A stretch of DNA of 7,750 bases, taken from Puniceicoccales bacterium. GTDB lineage: Bacteria; Verrucomicrobiota; Verrucomicrobiia; Opitutales; UBA9783. Each line of letters begins with the position of its first letter. Positions within the stretch are counted from its first letter, which is position 1. Of this stretch, positions 1 to 5,241 are shown in pieces. Position numbers and translations under genes: made by a program. Below the pieces are notes generated by a model that did not search any database, was not told the DNA's origin, and saw only the letters and a list, made by a program, of their open reading frames with translations. The stretch lies in NCBI GenBank assembly GCA_031260015.1, contig JAIRKR010000001.1, forward strand, positions 1 to 7,750. Reading direction: 5' to 3'.

Positions 1-1218
1 CAAATGCTGTTGCAAAGATTCCAAACGATCGGTCAATTGTTGTACAAAATTATCTCTCGCAATTGTCTCTCTTTGATTGATGGCATCCCTCATGGCAAAA
101 GTAACCGTGCTGGATTCAACTTCCTTGGATCCGATCTCGATTAAACAACATACTCCCTTTTTTATCCATTGCCAGCGCTTTTCACCGCCACGCAAGTCGC
201 GCATGTCCACCTGTACTCTGAGGGTAGCGTTTGTCTGTAAAGTTTTTTGCAAATTCGAGCAATAGTCTTCAATCTGAACACGTTTACTTTCTTCGTGAAC
301 GATGGGCAGGATAATTGTATGTAAATTAGCTATGCGGGGAGGGAGCACCAAACCGTCATCATCCGAATGCGTCATAATAAGGGCTCCAATCAAACGCGTT
401 GTAACGCCCCAGGAAGTCGTCCAAACGTACTTTTTTTGGCCGTCTTCATCCACAAAAGAAATATGCATTGCCTTAGCAAAATTTTGTCCAAGAAAGTGCG
501 AAGTTCCCAGTTGCAAAGCCTTACGATCCTGCATCATGGCTTCCAAGGTATAGGTTGACACCGCTCCCGGAAACCGCTCACTGGCCGTTTTTTCACCTAT
601 GATCACGGGAATGGCTAATTCGTTTTCGGCAATATCTCTGTAAATTTCAAGCATTCTCAACGTTTCTTCACGCGCTTCTTCGGCCGTTGCATGGGCCGTA
701 TGCCCTTCCTGCCATAAAAATTCAGATGTGCGTAAAAATAGCCTCGTACGCATTTCCCAGCGAACCACGTTGGCCCACTGATTAATCAATAGGGGTAGAT
801 CGCGATACGATTGAATCCATCGAGAAAATGATTCGCCTATAATTGTTTCCGAAGTAGGCCTTACGATAAATGGTTCTTCCAGAGGGGAACAAGGTTCCAG
901 ACGATTCTGATCGTTCAGTTTTAATTTAGAGTGAGTTACAACCGCACATTCTTTTGCAAAACCTGCCACGTGTTCCGATTCACGTTCCAAAAAACTTAAA
1001 GGAATAAATAAAGGGAAATAGGCATTTTGATGCCCCGTTGACTTAAAACGGCTATCCAATTTCGATTGGAGTGTTTCCCAAATGTGGTATCCCCAAGGCT
1101 TAATCACCATGCACCCACGTACGGGAGAATTTTCAGCCAAATCGGCAGCACGAATTACTTGCTGGTACCATTCCGCGTAATTTTCGTTCCTGGTGGGGGC
1201 AATTCCCGTTCTTTTCAT
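1..1218 (-). CDS. proS: Prolyl-tRNA synthetase, archaeal/eukaryotic-like type 3 (C-terminus beyond window)
   Basis: Charges tRNA-Pro with proline in the cytoplasm; class II aminoacyl-tRNA synthetase. 406 residues are visible and the reading frame is open to base 1; family members of this type are usually about 480-500 residues, so the end of the anticodon-binding domain and the C-terminal domain are off the window. Visible in order: N-terminal SPVRGCMVIKPWGY block (about 31-44), the RPTSET motif for proline and adenylate binding (120-125), motif 2 around R153 leading to FLWQEGHTAH (167-176), the type-3 signature from GEKTASERFPGA (208-219) to LGTSHFLGQNFAKA (237-250), and motif 3 GVTTRLIGALIM (271-282). 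The insertion domain of ordinary bacterial ProS is absent. The anticodon-binding domain begins near residue 295. The ATG at 1218 is chosen because the next upstream in-frame ATG runs into a stop. It follows rarA after 120 bp. The KKGVCCLIEIG stretch (353-363) departs from the usual KGVP(L/V)R(L/I)EIG. Confidence 0.95.
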   Translation of the reverse strand, partial: MKRTGIAPTRNENYAEWYQQVIRAADLAENSPVRGCMVIKPWGYHIWETLQSKLDSRFKSTGHQNAYFPLFIPLSFLERESEHVAGFAKECAVVTHSKLKLNDQNRLEPCSPLEEPFIVRPTSETIIGESFSRWIQSYRDLPLLINQWANVVRWEMRTRLFLRTSEFLWQEGHTAHATAEEAREETLRMLEIYRDIAENELAIPVIIGEKTASERFPGAVSTYTLEAMMQDRKALQLGTSHFLGQNFAKAMHISFVDEDGQKKYVWTTSWGVTTRLIGALIMTHSDDDGLVLPPRIANLHTIILPIVHEESKRVQIEDYCSNLQKTLQTNATLRVQVDMRDLRGGEKRWQWIKKGVCCLIEIGSKEVESSTVTFAMRDAINQRETIARDNFVQQLTDRLESLQQHL

Positions 1219-1338
1219 GGCTTATATGAAGTACATTTAAGGTATTACCTGCAATCATTTTTCGATGCGAATCAACGAACCCTCATGTAAAATCTTAACA
1301 ATAACTCCCTCTTGAAGTATGTACATATTGCGACTTCT
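1219..1338. other. Intergenic gap rarA-proS
   Basis: 120 bp between the rarA stop and the proS start. It holds a perfect 10-bp palindrome TATGTACATA (1318-1327), flanked by GAAGT (1314-1318) and ACTTC (1333-1337), which are complementary to each other. It also holds a small inverted repeat AGGTA-T-TACCT (1240-1250) in the proS leader. A 23-codon minus-strand reading frame (1255-1326) starts inside the palindrome and has no clear Shine-Dalgarno sequence. I see no convincing promoter. There is no U-run on the minus strand after the hairpin, so no intrinsic terminator separates rarA from proS; read-through transcription is possible. Confidence 0.5.
1314..1337. repeat. Inverted repeat around the TATGTACATA palindrome
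   Basis: GAAGT (1314-1318) pairs with ACTTC (1333-1337), and the interval between them holds the perfect palindrome TATGTACATA (1318-1327). It sits immediately downstream of the rarA stop codon. Read on the plus strand it is followed by a T-rich stretch, but no plus-strand gene ends here. Read on the minus strand, the direction of rarA, no U-tract follows. It could be an operator or a weak 3' stem-loop; the short stem could also be chance. Confidence 0.3.
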
Positions 1339-2622
1339 TTATTTTTCTTTCAATTGGCGTCGGTACGTGTACAAAGGTAAAAAATTCTGCTCTGCACCTA
1401 TGGGCTTCAGGTGATAAAATTGCCGGTCTTCGTTCCAATATTTTTGTCCGGAAACATTCGCTTCAAAATCGTGAGAATACAAGTAGGATTCCGAAGTTTT
1501 TAACGCTTTTGCGCGCAAATAATCGGGTACTGCCTGCAAATGACTGTCGGCAACAAAATCGCAAGCCGCATTCCAAGCCATGTAAGCACTATTGCTTTTG
1601 GGAGCCAATGTCAAAAAAAGCGTAACGTGCGACAAAGGAATGGCGCATTCCGGCATTCCAATTTTTTCGCAAGCCAAATAGGCGGAACTTGCCAAATTTA
1701 ACCCTCTAGAATCCGCTAACCCCACATCTTCGGAAGCCAGAATCATTAGGCGACGTGCCACGAACAAAGGATCTTCCCCACCTTTTAACATGCGTGCCAA
1801 CCAATAGAGCGACGCATCCGGATCACTACCGCGTACACTTTTGATAAACGCAGAAATGCAATCGTAATGATCGGACTCACGCGCATTATAAGTATTTTTC
1901 CACTGTTTTAATTCTTTTTTAACCCACAAAGATTGTAAACAAGATCCTATGGGTAAGCCTAAGCAAAGATATTCCAACAAATTAAGCGCATGCCGTAAAT
2001 CCCCTTGGGTAGCATTCGCCATATACGCGATGGCTTCTTCTTCCGCCTCAATATTTAATGCACCTAATCCATTTTTTGAATCTTTTAGAGCATTCTTAAG
2101 TACTTTGACAATATCCTTCGATTCCAATGCTTTTAATTCAAACAAATAGCTTCGACTTAAAAGTGGCGGAATTAAATAAAAAGCGGGATGCCGCGTGGTG
2201 GCTCCAATCAATTGCACACGTCCCGTTTCACAAAAAGGTAACAATGCATCCTGTTGAGAACGGTTAAAACGATGAATTTCATCGATAAACAAAAGTGAAT
2301 GTCCCTGACTTTGCTCAGCCTGTTTTAGGCACTCTCTAAGCTCTCCCAAATTGGACAATACCGCGTTAACAGCAATTAGGTTACGACGCAGCTGAAGAGC
2401 CATCAGTTGGGCCAATGAGGTTTTCCCGCAGCCGGGTGGCCCATACAAAAGTACATTACCGATGCCTCCCTGTTCCATCCAGCGTAGAAAAGCACTTTCT
2501 TTGGAGACCAAATGCGCTTGCCCAACCAAATCTTGCAAGCATGTCGGTCGCATGCGTTCGGCCAATGGCCTACACAGGGGTTTTTCGGTGGACTCAAATA
2601 AACTCGGTTGTGGTTTCCCCAT
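1339..2622 (-). CDS. rarA: Replication-associated recombination protein A (RarA/MgsA), AAA+ ATPase
   Basis: AAA+ ATPase of the RarA/MgsA/Mgs1/WRNIP1 family, related to clamp-loader subunits, which acts at stalled replication forks. 427 residues, close to the family's usual length. Motifs: family N-terminal block PLAERMRP with LVGQAHLV (19-39); Walker A GPPGCGKT (61-68); Walker B LLFIDEIHRF (110-119, acidic pair D114-E115); sensor 1 GATT (140-143); arginine-finger segment LLSR (154-157); sensor 2 GDLR (207-210). The C-terminal tetramerisation region includes KSVRGSDPDASLYWLARML (261-279) and ASEDVGLAD (296-304). Residues 5-9, QPSLF, resemble a beta-sliding-clamp binding pentapeptide (QxxLF); the clamp interaction is inferred. 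After sensor 1 the usual ENP is RHP (144-146). The ATG at 2622 lies three bases after the pntAA stop, suggesting co-transcription. proS follows 120 bp downstream. Confidence 0.96.
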   Translation of the reverse strand: MGKPQPSLFESTEKPLCRPLAERMRPTCLQDLVGQAHLVSKESAFLRWMEQGGIGNVLLYGPPGCGKTSLAQLMALQLRRNLIAVNAVLSNLGELRECLKQAEQSQGHSLLFIDEIHRFNRSQQDALLPFCETGRVQLIGATTRHPAFYLIPPLLSRSYLFELKALESKDIVKVLKNALKDSKNGLGALNIEAEEEAIAYMANATQGDLRHALNLLEYLCLGLPIGSCLQSLWVKKELKQWKNTYNARESDHYDCISAFIKSVRGSDPDASLYWLARMLKGGEDPLFVARRLMILASEDVGLADSRGLNLASSAYLACEKIGMPECAIPLSHVTLFLTLAPKSNSAYMAWNAACDFVADSHLQAVPDYLRAKALKTSESYLYSHDFEANVSGQKYWNEDRQFYHLKPIGAEQNFLPLYTYRRQLKEK

Positions 2623-2625
2623 GCT

Positions 2626-3756
2626 TTAAAAACGTACTTTCCCCGCTTTTATGCACATGCAACTTTTTAAAATATCATCTTCCGCATCATTTTTTAAACA
2701 ATTTGTTTCCGATGCCCAAAAATGTTCCACGAAAGCGTAAAGGTTGGCGGCAAGCATTTGACTTGCAGCAGTTGCCACCTTGCGCTCCCAATAACCTTCA
2801 CCTAAAATAAAAACACCTTTTTCGGACATGACATTTTTGCCTGGAATTAACCCTTCCGTATTGCCTCCCACTTCAACCGCTAGATCAACAATCACGCTGC
2901 CGGCATGCATTTGATCGATGATGGATTGCGTTAAAATAAGAGGCGCCTTACGGCCAAAAACCTTTGCCGTTGTGATCACGATATCCGCATGCGAGCACGC
3001 ACGTGCCATCCATTGACGCTGATGGTTTAATTGCTCTTCCGTTAAAGCTTTTGCGTACCCTTGCGAGGTACTTTCCGTTTTACCCAGATCAATTTTTAAA
3101 AATTTTGCCCCCAAAGAATGGACCTGTTCTTCTACTTCAGGACGCGTGTCAAAAGCTTCAACACGAGCTCCCAAACGCTTAGCCGTTGCAATCGCCTGTA
3201 AACCGGCAACACCTACGCCAATGACAAAAACACGTACGGCCTGTAAGGTGCCTGCCGGTGTAACCATCATGGGTAACGTACGCATCAAATGACTTGCTCC
3301 TTGAATAACCGCCACATATCCCGCCAAACTTGATTGCGAACTCAACGCATCCATTTTTTGTGTCAAAGAGATTCTCGGGATACGTTCCAAACTAATCACA
3401 TTAAGCTTACGTTGTTTAAACAGATCAAACAAAGATGCGTAGTTAAAAGCATCAAAAAAACTGATATGCCAGGCATTTTCCCTAACGTGCGACAAATGGG
3501 TTGCGTCTAGGGGCAAAACGTGCAAAATGCAATCGGTACGTTCCAATTGTTGCAAGCATTGCTCGTTGGGAATAATGCATGCGCCCGCCAAACGGTAAGC
3601 TTCATCCGAATAAAAACTTGCCTTGCCCACACCCTCTTCGATGCAAACCTCGATGCCTAATTTTTTGAACTTTTCCACCGTGTCGGGGGTTGCCGCCACC
3701 CGAGTTTCTTCTGGAATTTCTCTTGGAATAAAAATTTGCATACGCTTAAGACTCAT
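2626..3756 (-). CDS. pntAA: NAD(P) transhydrogenase subunit alpha part 1 (domain I, NAD-binding)
   Basis: The soluble NAD(H)-binding domain I of proton-translocating transhydrogenase, which passes hydride between NADH and NADP+ with the membrane (PntAB) and NADP-binding (PntB) subunits. 376 residues, normal for a split alpha-1 subunit. The start IFIPREIPEETRVAATP (8-24) is typical. The RxxxxQxxD loop is intact: R128, Q133, D136 and S139 align with the catalytic R, Q, D and S of Rhodospirillum rubrum domain I. The Rossmann turn is VIGVGVAGLQA (178-188), with FDTRPEVEEQVHSLGA (202-217) next and ITTAKVFGRKAP (261-272), VIVDLAVEVGGN (288-299) later. Alanine dehydrogenase is a relative, but these blocks fit PntAA better. 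The first ATG (3756) is listed; the ATG at 3741 (residue 6) matches the usual family start equally well, and neither has a good Shine-Dalgarno. No pntAB or pntB is adjacent: rarA follows after three bases. Confidence 0.93.
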   Translation of the reverse strand: MSLKRMQIFIPREIPEETRVAATPDTVEKFKKLGIEVCIEEGVGKASFYSDEAYRLAGACIIPNEQCLQQLERTDCILHVLPLDATHLSHVRENAWHISFFDAFNYASLFDLFKQRKLNVISLERIPRISLTQKMDALSSQSSLAGYVAVIQGASHLMRTLPMMVTPAGTLQAVRVFVIGVGVAGLQAIATAKRLGARVEAFDTRPEVEEQVHSLGAKFLKIDLGKTESTSQGYAKALTEEQLNHQRQWMARACSHADIVITTAKVFGRKAPLILTQSIIDQMHAGSVIVDLAVEVGGNTEGLIPGKNVMSEKGVFILGEGYWERKVATAASQMLAANLYAFVEHFWASETNCLKNDAEDDILKSCMCIKAGKVRF

Positions 3757-3927
3757 CCGTTAAACAATAAATGGAATATACTCTCAACGTTTATTTGCAA
3801 AAATTTTCTCCACGGATGTTTTCAAATTTTAATGGAGGTAAAGCCTTACATGTTTCCCGCTGAACTCTCCACACCTATTTATACTTATTACGCAAACATC
3901 TGTTTTAGGGAAAAAGGAGAAAATGGG
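3757..3927. other. Intergenic gap MBL hydrolase-pntAA
   Basis: 171 AT-rich bases between the hydrolase stop and the pntAA start. A minus-strand TATATT (3780-3775) lies about 19 bases before the pntAA ATG and could be a -10 box, but no good -35 sits at the right distance (TTGCAA is only 14 bases away). No hairpin with a T-run follows the hydrolase. On the plus strand a GGAGG (3834-3838) precedes an ATG at 3850 that opens a 44-codon frame ending inside the hydrolase antisense strand; I do not call it a gene. Confidence 0.45.
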
Positions 3928-4569
3928 TTAGAGCGAATTTTCGCGCAGAGGAACGATGGGATTATGCTGTTGCTCAGCCCCTAGGGTCGTTTTTTTGCCA
4001 TGGCCAGGATAGACCAACGTATGTGCGGGTAAAGTGTATAAGATGTGCCGAATGGAATCTTTTAATTGATCAAAATTTCCACCCGGTAAATCAGTTCTAC
4101 CTACGGTGTGATAAAACAAAGTATCTCCCACAAATACGCTGTGTAAAGATTCTACGTACAGCGCAATTTGACCGGGCGTATGCCCCGGCGTATGCAATAT
4201 TTTAATAACTAAGTCGCCGCACTGAATCATTTGCCCATGTTCCACCCAAATGTTGGGAGAAATTGTTTCAAAAGAAATGCCGGGAGGGGCATATTTACAT
4301 TGTTCCGTGGTTGCAAACCAATTTTGATCCCCTTTGTGAGCATACACAACCGCCTTGAGTTCCCGTTGAAATTTTGCCGCTTCACACATGTGATCCCAAT
4401 GCCCATGCGTCAAAAACAAATGAATTTCATGGCCTGCCAAGCATTTTTTTAATCCCTCAAAACTACCGGAAGCGGCATCCACGACAACGGCTACTTTTTT
4501 TACGTTTGCATACACCACGTACACGCAATTTTCGTACGGACCAAAGTTATGAGTATGGATACTTAACAT
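3928..4569 (-). CDS. Metallo-beta-lactamase-fold hydrolase, glyoxalase II-like
   Basis: Cytoplasmic binuclear metal hydrolase of the glyoxalase II-like group (YcbL/GloB2 type), probably acting on a thioester such as S-lactoylglutathione or another acyl-thiol; the substrate cannot be read from the sequence. 213 residues, the usual compact length without the long C-terminal substrate domain of classical GloB. All metal ligands are present: THGHWDH (54-60; H55, H57, D59, H60), HTPGHTPG (126-133; H130), GDTLF (148-152; D149) and YPGHG (187-191; H190). The segment GRTDLPGGN (157-165) is typical of the family. The ATG at 4569 is chosen over upstream ATGs because it has an AGGA at a good distance, the fold begins at once (MLSIHTHNFGP), and it lies one base after the stop of the Minf_1886 gene. 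This suggests translational coupling. Confidence 0.92.
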   Translation of the reverse strand: MLSIHTHNFGPYENCVYVVYANVKKVAVVVDAASGSFEGLKKCLAGHEIHLFLTHGHWDHMCEAAKFQRELKAVVYAHKGDQNWFATTEQCKYAPPGISFETISPNIWVEHGQMIQCGDLVIKILHTPGHTPGQIALYVESLHSVFVGDTLFYHTVGRTDLPGGNFDQLKDSIRHILYTLPAHTLVYPGHGKKTTLGAEQQHNPIVPLRENSL

Positions 4570-4570
4570 A

Positions 4571-4933
4571 CTAAAATTCCTGATTGAAATCAAATTGGTA
4601 ACGGGTAAAATCATCGAAAGAATCGGATGATTCCTTACGCAATACATTAAATTCAACGAAATGACTTACAATACGTCCAATATCTTCACAATTTCGTACA
4701 TTCCATGCTTTCAAAACGTCCATTGCCATGGGGCCAAAGGATTCCTTGGCTAAATCACGAAAACCTTTTAAAAAATTTTCAGCCGTAATGTGCTGTTTGT
4801 CGGATAATTGCAATTTTTTACCCGTAACCCCTACCACTTCGTAAACAAAAAAATAAGCTCGTCTTCCATACAAAGGATATTTTTCCTTAATTCGATTCAC
4901 AACCGTTAACAAGCGTTCTTGCACTTCATGCAT
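4571..4933 (-). CDS. Minf_1886 family protein, function unknown
   Basis: 120-residue protein matching the remembered pattern of the Minf_1886 family, a small uncharacterised family known mainly from Verrucomicrobia and Planctomycetes. Family-like blocks: YPLYGRRAYFFVYEVV (19-34), HITAENFLKGFRDLA (48-62), FGPMAMDVLKAWNVRNCEDI (66-85), VSHFVEFNVL (89-98) and the acidic aromatic tail FDDFTRYQFDF (106-116). No signal peptide, membrane segment or metal-binding motif is visible, so it is probably cytoplasmic. The ATG at 4933 is preferred over an in-frame TTG at 4966: it gives the usual family N-terminus (MHEVQERLL), and the TTG lies in a repeated 18-bp sequence. The Shine-Dalgarno is weak. The stop lies one base before the MBL hydrolase start, so the two are very likely one transcriptional unit. 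Function is unknown; the neighbour hints at a metabolic link but nothing more. Confidence 0.85.
   Translation of the reverse strand: MHEVQERLLTVVNRIKEKYPLYGRRAYFFVYEVVGVTGKKLQLSDKQHITAENFLKGFRDLAKESFGPMAMDVLKAWNVRNCEDIGRIVSHFVEFNVLRKESSDSFDDFTRYQFDFNQEF
4578..4581 (-). promoter_or_regulatory. Ribosome binding site deciding the start of the MBL hydrolase
   Basis: AGGA on the minus strand, 8 bases before the ATG at 4569. It lies inside the final codons of the Minf_1886 gene, so the ribosome finishing that gene sits on the start site of the next. The longer upstream starts in the same frame lie deep inside the preceding gene and are less plausible. Confidence 0.6.
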
Positions 4934-4946
4934 GTCTTTTTGATAT

Positions 4947-4967
4947 ATGAAAAATGACCTATCCAAG
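4947..4967 (+). repeat. Direct repeat, copy 1 (21 bp)
   Basis: ATG, five A, then TGACCTATCCAAG. The last 18 bases (4950-4967) are identical to 5022-5039, and the two copies are 72 bases apart. An 18-bp identity within 300 bp is very unlikely by chance. The sequence beyond the repeat does not align, so this is not a longer tandem duplication. This copy lies 13-34 bases upstream of the Minf_1886 ATG on the opposite strand, where it reads CTTGGATAGGTCATTTTT, and could be part of its leader or an operator. Confidence 0.7.
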
Positions 4968-5017
4968 CAAGGTAAAACGAAGCAAAATTTTTAGACCAAG
5001 ATGGCGATTTGTACAAG

Positions 5018-5039
5018 ATGAAAAAATGACCTATCCAAG
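5018..5039 (+). repeat. Direct repeat, copy 2 (22 bp)
   Basis: Second copy of the repeat at 4947-4967, with six A instead of five in the homopolymer. It lies deeper in the gap, towards the lipase gene. The A-run difference shifts the frame of any peptide starting at the shared ATG: copy 1 would read 15 codons, copy 2 only three. Coding use of that ATG is therefore unlikely, and a binding-site or mobile-repeat role is more plausible. Confidence 0.7.
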
Positions 5040-5108
5040 TTCTTTGAAGTACGCCAATAGATACGATTCACTAATACGTAAACAATCAATTGCCAAAGAT
5101 GCAATCGG

Positions 5109-5130
5109 TGGCTTGTACGTTTGTAAGCCA
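5109..5130. repeat. Stem-loop, TGGCTT/AAGCCA
   Basis: TGGCTT (5109-5114) and AAGCCA (5125-5130) are perfect complements. On the plus-strand RNA the stem can extend by two G-U pairs and one A-U pair to nine pairs with a four-base CGUU loop. It lies about 110 bases past the lipase stop codon. No T-run follows on either strand, so it is not a classical intrinsic terminator; it could protect the lipase mRNA 3' end or be incidental. Confidence 0.35.
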
Positions 5131-5241
5131 GCACACGAATTTGATCTATCGTATGGCGATTACATTTGAGTATTTTAGCTTAACTCGCATGCCAACAGTA
5201 TAACCCTTGTTAGAGAACCCCGCTTTTACGGATTTGCTCCA

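Larger units (their letters stand above)
4934..5241. other. 308-bp gap between the lipase and Minf_1886 genes
   Basis: Holds two copies of a 21/22-bp direct repeat (4947-4967 and 5018-5039) and a stem-loop (5109-5130). A plus-strand frame (4954-5169, 71 codons) spans the repeats and reads MTYPS at both, exactly 24 codons apart. It is rich in basic residues, has no clear ribosome binding site, matches no family I know, and starts only 20 bases from the divergent Minf_1886 ATG, so I do not call it a gene. No intrinsic terminator for the lipase transcript and no convincing promoter for the Minf_1886 gene are visible. Confidence 0.5.

Noticed and set aside
1314..1350. Intrinsic terminator formed by GAAGT/ACTTC followed by a T-rich run
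   Set aside because: The T-run follows on the plus strand, where no gene ends, and the stem has only five pairs with a 14-base loop. On the minus strand, where rarA ends, there is no U-tract.
2415..2810. Plus-strand 131-codon open frame across the rarA/pntAA junction
   Set aside because: It lies antisense to two well-supported genes with conserved motifs, and its product has no recognisable domain; a shadow of the real frames.
3850..3984. Plus-strand 44-codon frame preceded by a GGAGG at 3834-3838
   Set aside because: The ribosome-binding-like sequence is good and 11 bases away, but more than a third of the frame is antisense to the end of the MBL hydrolase, no promoter is visible, and the peptide resembles nothing known.
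4570..4656. Longer N-terminus for the MBL hydrolase starting at 4656
   Set aside because: It would overlap the Minf_1886 coding region by over 80 bases and add residues outside the fold; the ATG at 4569 has AGGA and family-typical sequence.
5100..5241. tRNA or small RNA gene in the gap after the lipase
   Set aside because: Only one hairpin is present; no cloverleaf, TTCRA-type T-arm sequence or promoter/terminator pair could be found.
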